Below, piece by piece: positions 9,955 to 17,112 of a stretch of 34,008 nucleotides of DNA; positions within the stretch are counted from its first letter, which is position 1; each line of letters begins with the position of its first letter. Location: NCBI GenBank assembly GCA_030696285.1, contig JAUYSQ010000005.1, positions 1-34,008 on the forward strand, in the 5' to 3' direction. The notes below the pieces were generated by a model. That model did not search any database and was not told where the DNA came from. It saw only the letters and a program-made list of their open reading frames with translations. Both the position numbers and the translations under genes were made by a program. Source of the stretch: Sulfuricurvum sp. Lineage in GTDB: Bacteria > Campylobacterota > Campylobacteria > Campylobacterales > Sulfurimonadaceae.

Positions 9955-9988
9955 GCTTAAACCTTTTGTTAATAACGTAAATATTGTG

Positions 9989-10022
9989 ATTGTAATCTAA
10001 GTATCGTCACAATTTGATTACA
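9989..10022 (-). promoter_or_regulatory. Predicted Pho-box promoter for phoU-regulator-kinase-cca
   Basis: Minus-strand reading: TGTAAT (10022-10017), 5 bp, TGTGAC (10011-10006), 11 bp, TACAAT (9994-9989). The half-sites start 11 bp apart, as expected for a tandem PhoB-family dimer, and the gap to the -10 box is the same as at pstS. Transcription would begin about 28 nt upstream of the phoU start. Confidence 0.7.
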
Positions 10023-10038
10023 ATAGTTTACCATACTC

Positions 10039-10072
10039 TGTAACCTTTTTGTTACCTACCCCCAAGTACAAT
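10039..10072 (+). promoter_or_regulatory. Predicted Pho-box promoter for pstS
   Basis: TGTAAC (10039-10044), 5 bp, TGTTAC (10050-10055), 11 bp, TACAAT (10067-10072). The layout is the mirror image of the divergent phoU promoter, 17 bp away. The start point would be near 10079, giving a leader of about 25 nt that holds AAGGA, 7 nt before the ATG at 10104. Confidence 0.75.
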
Positions 10073-10103
10073 ATCGAAATAAAAAACCATTCAAGGACAA
10101 TCC

Positions 10104-11096
10104 ATGCTAAGAAAAGTTACTCAAGGTTTCGTGATTGCAGCTATTGCAGCTACGTCGATGATCGCAGCAGATAAAATCAATGGCGCAGGCGCAACCTTCC
10201 CGGCTCCTTGTTATTATGACTGGGCTTATAACTACCAAAAAGCGACCAAAACGCGTGTTAACTACCAATCAATCGGTTCAGGCGGCGGTATCAAGCAAGT
10301 TTCTGAGCGTATCGTTGATTTCGGTGCTACGGATGCTCCATTGACTCCAAAAGAGCTTGAAAAAGCAAATTTGAGCCAATTCCCGGCGGTTATCGGCTCT
10401 ATCGTTGTTGCGCATAACATCCCAGGTGTTGCAGACGAAAAATTGAAATTGAAAAACAGCGTAGTTGCTGACATCTTCGCGGGTAAAATCACAATGTGGA
10501 ATGACGCCGCAATCAAAGCAGACAACGCAGGGGTAAATCTTCCCGCTGAAAAAATTATTGTTGCTCACCGTTCAGACGGGTCAGGGACTACGTATGTATT
10601 TACTGACTATTTGAGCGAATCTTCTAAAATGTGGAAAAGCAAATTCGGTATCGGTAAAGCAATCGGATGGGCAACCGGCGTCGGCGGAAAAGGAAATGAG
10701 GGGGTAACCAACCTTATCAAACAAACTCCGTATTCTATCGGCTACATCGAAAACGCATACAAAGAGAAAAATAACCTTTCAGCAGCAACCTTGCAAACAG
10801 CAGAGGGCAAATGGGTTACGGCTACGCTTCCAAACTTCCAATTGGCAGTTAAACAAGCAAAATGGAGCAAAAAAGATCACTTTTATAGCTCATTGGTTAT
10901 GCAAGACGGATCGTATCCGATCGTAGCAGCAACGTTTATTTTATTGCCAAAAGACAAAGCGGAAGCCAATGCTGAAGTTATCAAATTCTTTGATCATTCA
11001 TTCCGTAATGGTGACAAAGCGGCTCAAAAATTGGGTTATATCCCATTGCCGGTTGAAACAACAAACATGGTACGTGAGTACTGGGCCGGTAAATAA
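10104..11096 (+). CDS. pstS: Phosphate ABC transporter periplasmic substrate-binding protein
   Basis: PstS captures inorganic phosphate in the periplasm and delivers it to PstCA. The 330-aa protein begins with a signal peptide (about residues 1-22, ending SMIAA). Family blocks follow: GAGATFPAPCYYDWAYNY, YQSIGSGGGIKQ, VDFGATDAPL, and HRSDGSGTTYVFTDYLS, which contributes phosphate ligands. VGGKGNEGVTNLIKQTPYSIGYIE follows, as in other PstS proteins. There is no lipobox cysteine at the cleavage site, so it should be soluble in the periplasm. It is transcribed divergently from the phoU-pstB cluster, not from within the pst operon. Confidence 0.96.
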   Translation: MLRKVTQGFVIAAIAATSMIAADKINGAGATFPAPCYYDWAYNYQKATKTRVNYQSIGSGGGIKQVSERIVDFGATDAPLTPKELEKANLSQFPAVIGSIVVAHNIPGVADEKLKLKNSVVADIFAGKITMWNDAAIKADNAGVNLPAEKIIVAHRSDGSGTTYVFTDYLSESSKMWKSKFGIGKAIGWATGVGGKGNEGVTNLIKQTPYSIGYIENAYKEKNNLSAATLQTAEGKWVTATLPNFQLAVKQAKWSKKDHFYSSLVMQDGSYPIVAATFILLPKDKAEANAEVIKFFDHSFRNGDKAAQKLGYIPLPVETTNMVREYWAGK

Positions 11097-11123
11097 GTTT
11101 TACCACCACTGTCATCTTTTTCT

Positions 11124-11179
11124 CGTCATTCCCGCGAAGGCGGGAATCTAGCTGGATCCCCGCCTTCGCGGGGATGACG
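11124..11179. repeat. Palindromic intergenic repeat, family A copy 1
   Basis: The element runs from CGTCATTCCC to GGGATGACG. It contains two adjacent perfect hairpins, ATTCCCGC-GAAG-GCGGGAAT and ATCCCCGC-CTTC-GCGGGGAT, and is itself a near-palindrome. It lies 27 bp after the pstS stop and could end or stabilise the pstS transcript. Related halves recur at 12868, 17046, 31547 and 33808. Confidence 0.75.
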
Positions 11180-11344
11180 ATGTGGATAACGCTAAGCTCA
11201 CCTTGGTGATTTTAACGGTGTCTTTTTCATCGAAGGCCCACGTTTCATTTCTTCTTCCTTCTTTCTTAAAGCTTGATAGCCCGTTTTAGCGTATGCACTC
11301 GGGCCTCACCTGTTATTCTCTCGTTTTTTATTCATTCATCGTAT
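11180..11344. other. Gene-free part of the 328-bp pstS-porin gap
   Basis: Between the repeat and the Pho boxes I find no convincing gene. A short inverted repeat TCACCTTGGTGA followed by TTTT (near 11200) could be a weak terminator. GCCCG (11279-11283) and CGGGC (11300-11304) can pair across a 16-nt loop. Nothing else stands out. Confidence 0.4.
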
Positions 11345-11394
11345 CGTAACCCTTTTGTAACCGTAACATTGACGTAATCTTCTTTTTCTACAAT
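11345..11394 (+). promoter_or_regulatory. Predicted tandem double Pho box and -10 upstream of the porin
   Basis: There are two half-site pairs: CGTAAC (11345-11350) with TGTAAC (11356-11361), and CGTAAC (11362-11367) with CGTAAT (11373-11378). Each pair has the 11-bp period. TACAAT (11389-11394) follows after 10 bp. The doubled site suggests stronger or more graded control than at pstS. AGGAG (11411-11415) precedes the ATG at 11425. Confidence 0.7.
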
Positions 11395-11424
11395 GCTGTT
11401 ATTAAAAATCAGGAGTGATAACCA

Positions 11425-12810
11425 ATGAAAAAAGTAACTTTATCTGCCCTTGCTGCGGTGATGTTGTCAGGTGTAGTGTATGCTGACACTATGACTCTCT
11501 TTAGTGACCCAAAAACAGGTCAAGTATTTACAACACCGGCTGAAGGTCGTGTAGAGATGGGCGATTTCGTTGATGCGAAAACGATTGATATGAATCAGCG
11601 TGAAGGTGAATCTGCTTTTTCTGACTACAAAGAAAATCAAAAAAAGTATGTCAACGTAAAATCAAAAGCAAAAACGCTTGAATTTAGCGGTACGCATTAC
11701 CTTGGCTATACATCAGCAAATCCTACTACAAAAAAAGATGTTACCAATGGAGATCAATCAAACTATGATGGCAGATCTGCAGGTTTTGAAATGCGTCGTA
11801 ACTATGTTCAAGTAAAAGCATTTATCAACGATAAAGACTATCTTCGTGTAACCATGGATTCAACGAAAGAATTGGCTTCATCTGTAGGTACTACGCAAGA
11901 TGGTAGTGATTTGAAAACGTCACAAGGCGGTGGCTATGCAGACGTATTTATCAAATACGCTTACCTCTATTTGGATAAAGTTCTTCCATATACTGGTGTA
12001 GAAGCGGGTATTGTACACCGTCCGTGGATTGACTATGAGGAACACAACTCATGGCATTACCGTTCATTCAATAAAGTTGTTCTAGAAGAAAAAGGGACTG
12101 CAACCGAATCGGGTGTTGACCTTGTGAACTCGGCTGATTTTGGTATTAATTTCCAAACGAAAACCGAACTATTCAGTTCTGAAATCGGTATTTTCAACGG
12201 TGAGGGATACCACGCAGATAAAATTGCTGGGAATCAACAAAACAGTTCTGATATGTCTTTGGAATGGCGTTTGACGGGTCACATTTTGGGTGATGGTACA
12301 AAAGTCGGTAAGAATGACCGTACTAAAGACACCTATTTGAATGTTTCCACTATGGGATTGATCTCTAAAAACCATAAAGATGACAATGCTACAATTGATG
12401 ATTCAAAAGAATACGATCGCACTTTCTATGGTGTTCATGCTGTATATAATCAACCGGAATTCTTGATTGCTGCGCAATATGTAAAGGCAGAAGATAAGTC
12501 TCAAAGTGCTACGCTTACAGATGGTAAAGAGTACGATGTTTGGTCAATCAATGGTGAAATTCGCCCAATAACCGATTGGACAATCATCGGACGTTATGAT
12601 GATTATAAAATCGATAAAGTTGCAAAAGTTACGGGTGCAACATCAACTTCTGTTGAAGGTACAAAATGGATCGCTGGTTTAGCGTATAAAATGAATAAAA
12701 ATGTGAGCTTTATCGGTTCTGGAAAATGGATTGATGAAAAAGGTGCAACAGGTTTTGATACTGGTGAATCCAAAGACGTTTACATGCTCACTACCGAAGT
12801 TAAATGGTAA
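11425..12810 (+). CDS. Outer-membrane porin, OprP/OprO-like (probable phosphate porin)
   Basis: The 461-aa protein has a 20-residue signal peptide (ending GVVYA). The mature part is rich in alternating hydrophobic/polar strands and aromatic residues, for example RRNYVQVKAFINDKDYLRVTM, DVFIKYAYLYLDKVLPYTGVE and WTIIGRYDDYKI. It ends in VYMLTTEVKW, an aromatic C-terminus as required for outer-membrane barrel assembly. The size fits a 16-strand trimeric porin. The segment AGIVHRPWIDYEEHNSWHYR resembles that of short-chain and phosphate-selective porins. The double Pho box and the pstS neighbour support phosphate uptake across the outer membrane as its role. Substrate specificity cannot be proved from the sequence. 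Confidence 0.85.
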   Translation: MKKVTLSALAAVMLSGVVYADTMTLFSDPKTGQVFTTPAEGRVEMGDFVDAKTIDMNQREGESAFSDYKENQKKYVNVKSKAKTLEFSGTHYLGYTSANPTTKKDVTNGDQSNYDGRSAGFEMRRNYVQVKAFINDKDYLRVTMDSTKELASSVGTTQDGSDLKTSQGGGYADVFIKYAYLYLDKVLPYTGVEAGIVHRPWIDYEEHNSWHYRSFNKVVLEEKGTATESGVDLVNSADFGINFQTKTELFSSEIGIFNGEGYHADKIAGNQQNSSDMSLEWRLTGHILGDGTKVGKNDRTKDTYLNVSTMGLISKNHKDDNATIDDSKEYDRTFYGVHAVYNQPEFLIAAQYVKAEDKSQSATLTDGKEYDVWSINGEIRPITDWTIIGRYDDYKIDKVAKVTGATSTSVEGTKWIAGLAYKMNKNVSFIGSGKWIDEKGATGFDTGESKDVYMLTTEVKW

Positions 12811-12820
12811 TTTAGATTGG

Positions 12821-12842
12821 ATTCCGTGTCATAGCGCGGAAT
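12821..12842. repeat. Short inverted repeat after the porin gene
   Basis: ATTCCG (12821-12826) pairs with CGGAAT (12837-12842), only 10 bp after the porin stop. It may act in 3'-end formation, though no T-run follows. It echoes the outer ends of the next palindrome. Confidence 0.45.
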
Positions 12843-12867
12843 GACTTCGATTTCTTCTTCCTTCTCC

Positions 12868-12935
12868 CGTCATCCCGTACTTGATACGGGATCCATTCAC
12901 TGTTTTTGGATTCGCTGACCGTGGCACGGAATGAC
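12868..12935. repeat. Palindromic intergenic repeat, family A variant
   Basis: The element starts CGTCATCCCGTA and ends CGGAATGAC. It contains the perfect hairpin ATCCCGTA-CTTGA-TACGGGAT (12872-12892). The CGTCAT/ATGAC borders match the other family A copies, but the inner stem differs. Confidence 0.65.
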
Positions 12936-12961
12936 AAATACTAAAAACGAACCCCACAATA

Positions 12962-12970
12962 TGCTACAAT
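12962..12970 (+). promoter_or_regulatory. Extended -10 element TGCTACAAT
   Basis: TGC followed by TACAAT lies 29 nt upstream of the ATG at 13000, with no gene between. An extended -10 with a weak -35 is usual for housekeeping promoters in this group. Confidence 0.5.
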
Positions 12971-12999
12971 CTCCTCTTATTTAAACCCAAGTGATTTTT

Positions 13000-13395
13000 A
13001 TGGATAAAGTTACCCTTTTGCTTATTATGGTGGGCTTGTTGTTCACCCTCATTTTTTTGGTTTTACTCTATGTCTGGGTGAGTCGGACGAAAAGAGCTCC
13101 TGATGCCCAAGCAGCGGAGACGTTTGAATCGCTTCAGTCGCTGATTTCTGATGTCAGCACAAGCAATAATGATCTTGTCCGTGCGGTAGAGGTTCTGATA
13201 GAAAAATTTATTCAGATTGGTGAGGGAACGCGCGATTATTCGCATTACGAAGCGTTGATAGAGAGACTGTGCATCCATCCTCATACCGATTCAAAAGTGG
13301 TTTTACGTTTTGAGCGAGCGTTGCGCTCTGCGAATCCTCGGTTTAAAGAGAAAATCGAAAAAGCGCTGAAGCACGGACTTGCGCACAGAGGTTAA
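13000..13395 (+). CDS. Small single-pass membrane protein, unknown function
   Basis: I do not recognise this 131-aa protein. Residues about 4-25 form one strongly hydrophobic helix (LLLIMVGLLFTLIFLVLLYVWV). A basic stop-transfer patch (SRTKR) follows, then a soluble, mostly helical tail of about 100 residues, predicted to face the cytoplasm. The tail has no enzyme motif that I can see. The ATG at 13000 is preferred; an in-frame GTG at 12991 would add three residues, and neither has a clear Shine-Dalgarno. It converges on the SurA-like gene with a 10-bp gap. Confidence 0.7.
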   Translation: MDKVTLLLIMVGLLFTLIFLVLLYVWVSRTKRAPDAQAAETFESLQSLISDVSTSNNDLVRAVEVLIEKFIQIGEGTRDYSHYEALIERLCIHPHTDSKVVLRFERALRSANPRFKEKIEKALKHGLAHRG

Positions 13396-13405
13396 GAGAG
13401 AAAAA

Positions 13406-13924
13406 CTATAACTTCACTTCGACTTTAGAGGACGCGCGAAGCGTTTCGGTCGTTTTGGTCATTTGTGCTTTAAATTTTTCCATTTTGATAAACTGCGTTA
13501 TCTCAAATTTTGCTTTTTCGTACGGTACTGCTTTGCCGTTTTGTTTCATCTTTTCTTTATTGGCATCGTAAAATGTTTTGGTCTCTTTGTCGCTGACAGT
13601 GATTTTCCCCATCTGTTGCTTCATCCACATATCGACAGCGAGATCATCACGCAAGGCGGCGTAGGCGAGCTTGAACTGCGGAGTGTTTTGGATACCGCTT
13701 TTGGCCACCTGTCCTTTGATAAGATGCTGATTGATGAGCTGATCGACCACTTGACGTTTCATCTTCGGATCAAGCTTGTCAAACGTCATTCCCGGAATTG
13801 CTTTGGACATAAAAGCACTGGCATCGCTTGACGTAATAGATTGGCCATTGACAATGGCAAGAGTTGCAGGAGCGGCGAGTGCAAACGTAACAGCTGTCGC
13901 TAAAATAAGGGGGTAACGTAGCAT
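13406..13924 (-). CDS. Periplasmic SurA-N-like chaperone lacking a parvulin PPIase domain
   Basis: The 172-aa protein has a signal peptide (about residues 1-17, ending FALA). It then has the start typical of SurA/PpiD/PEB4-type proteins, AIVNGQSITSSDASAFM, and the helical chaperone block MKRQVVDQLINQHLIKGQVAKSGIQNTPQFK. The segment ITVSDKETKTFYDANKEKM normally leads into the parvulin domain. Here the sequence passes directly into the terminal helix AKFEITQFIKMEKFKAQM. The catalytic domain of about 90-100 residues is absent, with no sign of a frameshift. A chaperone or outer-membrane protein assembly role is inferred from the fold. AAGGA lies 6 nt before the ATG, and TACAAT farther upstream is a plausible -10. 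Confidence 0.78.
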   Translation of the reverse strand: MLRYPLILATAVTFALAAPATLAIVNGQSITSSDASAFMSKAIPGMTFDKLDPKMKRQVVDQLINQHLIKGQVAKSGIQNTPQFKLAYAALRDDLAVDMWMKQQMGKITVSDKETKTFYDANKEKMKQNGKAVPYEKAKFEITQFIKMEKFKAQMTKTTETLRASSKVEVKL

Positions 13925-14015
13925 TAAAATCCTTTTATGTAAAAAGATATTGTAACGAAAAAACGGTTTAATATTTGAAGAAGTAGAGGGGTAAAAACTA
14001 TGAGACTAAAAAGTA

Positions 14016-14103
14016 TGGCGGACAGCTAGGGATTCGAACCCTAGAAAGGTTGCCCTTTACACGCGTTCCAGGCGTGCGCCTTCGACCACTCGGCCAGCTG
14101 TCC
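14016..14103 (-). tRNA. tRNA-Ser (anticodon GGA)
   Basis: On the minus strand the acceptor arm GGACAGC (14103-14097) pairs with GCTGTCC near the 3' end, followed by discriminator G and an encoded CCA (14018-14016). The anticodon GGA is at 14069-14067, in a CACGCCT/ACGCGTG stem-loop context. A long variable arm lies between the anticodon and T arms, and GGTTCGAATCC forms the T loop. The class II shape and discriminator G agree with serine; it would read UCC and UCU. Confidence 0.97.
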
Positions 14104-14146
14104 ATTTTGAGGAGCGGTATTGTAATCTATCCTACCTTAAAAGGTC

Positions 14147-14578
14147 TCAAACCCCTCGGCGGGATGAGCTTCTTTTTCGGCTTTGTTCACGGTTATATCG
14201 ATTACGATAATGATTGATCCACGCTAACAAGATAATTCCCATTAGCAGTACTGCACTGACCTCGTACCCGATCGCCCAAATAACGAAGAACGATGTGAGA
14301 TTAAACTCCAAAAAGTATTCGTAACTTGCACGCGCTACAAATAAAAATAAAAAGCTGAGTCCAATAAGATAAGGGAGAGTGAGGAGATACACGAACATTA
14401 CGAGCCCCTCATACCCCTCTGGTGCAAAGATGAACTTACGATAATCGATTTCTTGACTTAGAAAATCTTCTTCTTGAACCTTGCGCCGCTGAATGCTCTC
14501 TTTTGAATATTGTTGTCCTGCACTTCGATAATCGTTAGATAAAAAAGATTTGGAGTCTTTGGAAAAATTTGTATCCAT
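14147..14578 (-). CDS. Small two-helix membrane protein, unknown function
   Basis: I do not recognise this 143-aa protein. A polar N-terminal part of about 55 residues (many S, K, E and D) precedes two hydrophobic helices (about 57-82 and 96-118). The tail is strongly basic and arginine-rich (HYRNRYNREQSRKRSSSRRG). Both ends are therefore probably cytoplasmic. It lies 43 bp upstream of tRNA-Ser on the same strand and is divergent from the dGTPase gene. A TACAAT on the minus strand near 14617 may be its -10. Confidence 0.7.
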   Translation of the reverse strand: MDTNFSKDSKSFLSNDYRSAGQQYSKESIQRRKVQEEDFLSQEIDYRKFIFAPEGYEGLVMFVYLLTLPYLIGLSFLFLFVARASYEYFLEFNLTSFFVIWAIGYEVSAVLLMGIILLAWINHYRNRYNREQSRKRSSSRRGV

Positions 14579-14700
14579 TATAACCGCCTTGGTTGCATAT
14601 CACACAATTTTATTATTGTAACCATTTTTGTGGTAAATTAAACTAAAATCGATATGATATTAGTAAAATATTCTCAAAGAGGGTAATTATAAAGGTTTTT

Positions 14701-15801
14701 ATGCGTTCTGATCAACGATTTTTTGATGTCAGCGATGATTTTCGCTCCCCCTACGCCCGCGACCGTGATCGAATCATCCACTCAGGGAGTTTTCGCCGTC
14801 TCGAATACAAAACACAGGTATTTCTCAACTCTCAGGGTGATTTTTTCCGCACCCGTCTCACCCACAGTATCGAAGTGAGTCAGATTGCCCGCTCCATTTG
14901 TTCCCATTTGGGTTTACAAGAGTCTCTCGCCGAATCGATCGCCCTTGCGCATGATTTGGGGCATACTCCTTTCGGGCATATTGGTGGGGATACGCTTGAT
15001 GAGTGTTTGAAAAAAGAAGGATTTAGCCATGGATTTGAGCATAACTTTCAGAGTTTTCGGGTTGTAACATTGTTGGAACAGCGTTATAAGGCGTTTTTGG
15101 GGCTAAACCTCACCTATGCGACGCTAGAGGGGATACTCAAACACTCGTATCCTTATAACAAAACGTTTTTACCCGATTCGGTTCGCAATGCGTTTGCCCT
15201 CGATACTCATCCCAGCATCGAAGCGATGATCGTTGATCGTGCCGATGAGATCGCTTATATCAGTCATGATATCGATGATGGGGTTGCGTCTGGGCTTATC
15301 ACCTTTGATACTCTTAAATCAAGCGAACTTATTCAAACAATTCTACAAAAAGTATACGATGAGGGAATCTATGAAGACGAGGATGAGATGTTTCGCTATC
15401 GTTTCAGTTCCCATCTTATCAATCATCTGGTCTATTCGCTTTTGGAGTATTCACGGGATAAAATTGATAACACACGCGTGTTAGCATCCGTTATTGATTC
15501 CAAAGAGGACATTCCTGTCGGAATGGCTCCGGAACTCGAAACACAGATCAAAAAACTCAAAAAAATCCTCTTTCAAAACCTCTATCAAGACAAAGACATT
15601 ATGCGTAAAATGTTTGCAGGAAAGCAGGCGATTATTGGGTTGTTTAATGCTCTAATGGAAGAGCCGAAAATGCTTCCTCTCTATTTTCACAATCAATTGG
15701 CGTTACGGAATAAACATCGGGTTGTGAGTGACTACATTGCCAGTTTGTCGGATCGGTACGCTATGAAACTTTATAATGAGCTGTACGGGAGAGAGGGATA
15801 G
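14701..15801 (+). CDS. dgt: dGTPase-like deoxyguanosinetriphosphate triphosphohydrolase (HD superfamily)
   Basis: Enzymes of this family cleave dNTPs to deoxynucleoside and triphosphate and help set nucleotide pools. The 366-aa protein starts RSPYARDRDRIIHSGSFRRL. It has HD-domain metal ligands H55 (RLTHSIEVSQIAR) and H84/D85 in ALAHDLGHTPFGHIGG, with H88 and H93. VDRADEIAYISHDIDDG supplies the last metal Asp. The length is shorter than the roughly 500-aa enteric Dgt and fits the second subgroup, whose substrate range is broader. AAAGG lies 5 nt before the ATG. Confidence 0.93.
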   Translation: MRSDQRFFDVSDDFRSPYARDRDRIIHSGSFRRLEYKTQVFLNSQGDFFRTRLTHSIEVSQIARSICSHLGLQESLAESIALAHDLGHTPFGHIGGDTLDECLKKEGFSHGFEHNFQSFRVVTLLEQRYKAFLGLNLTYATLEGILKHSYPYNKTFLPDSVRNAFALDTHPSIEAMIVDRADEIAYISHDIDDGVASGLITFDTLKSSELIQTILQKVYDEGIYEDEDEMFRYRFSSHLINHLVYSLLEYSRDKIDNTRVLASVIDSKEDIPVGMAPELETQIKKLKKILFQNLYQDKDIMRKMFAGKQAIIGLFNALMEEPKMLPLYFHNQLALRNKHRVVSDYIASLSDRYAMKLYNELYGREG

Positions 15802-15805
15802 GTGC

Positions 15806-15811
15806 TATAAT
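15806..15811 (+). promoter_or_regulatory. -10 box TATAAT 6 nt before an ATG (possible leaderless start)
   Basis: TGC precedes a consensus TATAAT, and the spacer to the ATG at 15818 is only 6 nt. Transcription would begin on or next to the A of the start codon. No good Shine-Dalgarno is present; the nearest AGG is about 15 nt upstream. Confidence 0.5.
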
Positions 15812-15817
15812 TCTTTT

Positions 15818-17038
15818 ATGAATACAATAGCGATTATCGGTGGAGGTGCGGCTGGACTGATGGCGGCGCTGAGCGCTGCACGAGCCGGCGCAGACGTAAC
15901 GATTTATGAGCACAACGCAAGTGTCGGGAAAAAGATTTTAGCCTCGGGAAACGGGCGTTGCAATATTATTAATACGAGCGCTTGTTCGGATGATTATGCG
16001 GGAGCGAATCCGCAGTTTGCACAGTATGCACTAGAGCAGCTTCCATACGCAGCTTTTGAGACGTTTTGTCACTCCATCGGTTTACTTCTCGACAGCAAGG
16101 AAGACGGGCGCTGTTATCCGCTCTCAAACGAAGCTAAAGCGGTATTAATCGCTTTTAAAAGTGCTGTAACCGAAGCGGGGGTGAAAGTCCTCACCGAAAA
16201 AAAAGTGACGGCTCTTTTTAAAGAGAAAGGGCGTTTCGTCGTCCAATCCGATCAGGAAAAAAAGAGTTACGATAAGGTGCTCATAGCTACGGGTTCAGAA
16301 GCCGCTCCACAGCTTGGCGCATCGGCGGATGGATATCACTTTGCTAAAAGTTTTGGTCATGACATTATCCCGACCTACCCCTCTTTGGTGCAACTGCAGC
16401 TAAACTCTAAAATTCACTCTAAAATGGCAGGGGTCAAAACGCATGCCGAAGTGACACTTTATGTGAATAACAAGCCAAAAGAAAAAGTTCGAGGTGATAT
16501 CCTTTTTGCCAGCTACGGCATTTCAGGTTTGGCTATCCTGGATATCAGTCAAAAAGCCTCGTATGCTCTCATGAAAAAGCAACGCGTTGAGATTGGGATT
16601 AATCTGCTGCCTCGTTTTGATGCGCAAACCCTTAGCGCTACGATGGAGAAACTTTTCTCATCGGTACCCAATCATTCTATTGAGGCAGTGCTTTCCACTC
16701 TTATCCCTGCAAAAACGATTGTGCATCTTTTAGAAGAAACAGCGATTAAACCCATGACAGCTGTTTCAAGGCTTTTACCCAAAGAGATCAAAAAACTCAC
16801 CTGTCTCATACAAGATTGGCGTTTTGAGGTCACGGATACCCATGGCTTTAAGCATGCGGAAGTCAGTGGCGGCGGAGTTGCAACGGCACAAATAAATGAT
16901 AAGACAATGGAATCAAAGCTGGTTAAGGGACTTTATTTTGCGGGTGAAGTTCTGGACGTTGTAGGTCGGCGTGGGGGATATAATTTTAATTTTGCGTGGG
17001 CTAGCGGGATGATTGCTGGAAAAGAGATGGGGAAATAG
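15818..17038 (+). CDS. FAD/NAD(P)-dependent oxidoreductase, HI0933/YhiN/BaiN family
   Basis: The 406-aa flavoprotein starts with the dinucleotide-binding fold MNTIAIIGGGAAGLMAALSAA. The family signature VGKKILASGNGRCNIINT follows at about residues 33-50. The C-terminal FAD-contacting block is GLYFAGEVLDVVGRRGGYNF and then NFAWASG. Substrate is unknown for most of the family; some members act on bile-acid intermediates and others have been called aminoacetone oxidases, so no specific reaction is claimed. The start was chosen because the Rossmann strand begins there; an upstream in-frame codon at 15776 would overlap dgt and add unrelated residues. It lies 16 bp after dgt. Confidence 0.9.
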   Translation: MNTIAIIGGGAAGLMAALSAARAGADVTIYEHNASVGKKILASGNGRCNIINTSACSDDYAGANPQFAQYALEQLPYAAFETFCHSIGLLLDSKEDGRCYPLSNEAKAVLIAFKSAVTEAGVKVLTEKKVTALFKEKGRFVVQSDQEKKSYDKVLIATGSEAAPQLGASADGYHFAKSFGHDIIPTYPSLVQLQLNSKIHSKMAGVKTHAEVTLYVNNKPKEKVRGDILFASYGISGLAILDISQKASYALMKKQRVEIGINLLPRFDAQTLSATMEKLFSSVPNHSIEAVLSTLIPAKTIVHLLEETAIKPMTAVSRLLPKEIKKLTCLIQDWRFEVTDTHGFKHAEVSGGGVATAQINDKTMESKLVKGLYFAGEVLDVVGRRGGYNFNFAWASGMIAGKEMGK

Positions 17039-17045
17039 TTTTATT

Positions 17046-17104
17046 CGTCATCCTCGGGCTTGACCCGGGGATCCAGCTGGATTCCCGCCTTCGCGGGAAT
17101 GACG
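17046..17104. repeat. Palindromic intergenic repeat, family A copy (hybrid arms)
   Basis: The left half is CGTCATCCTCGGGCTTGACC; the right half is ATTCCCGCCTTCGCGGGAAT followed by GACG. It lies between the convergent flavoprotein and typA genes and could act as a terminator for both. The two halves form different stems. Its reverse complement nearly matches the element at 31547-31621. Confidence 0.75.
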
Positions 17105-17112
17105 AGAGGTAT

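Noticed and set aside
14628-14645. A further Pho box (TGTAAC then TGTGGT) upstream of dgt
   Set aside because: The half-sites are 12 bp apart instead of 11 and no TACAAT follows at the right distance. No phosphate gene is adjacent.
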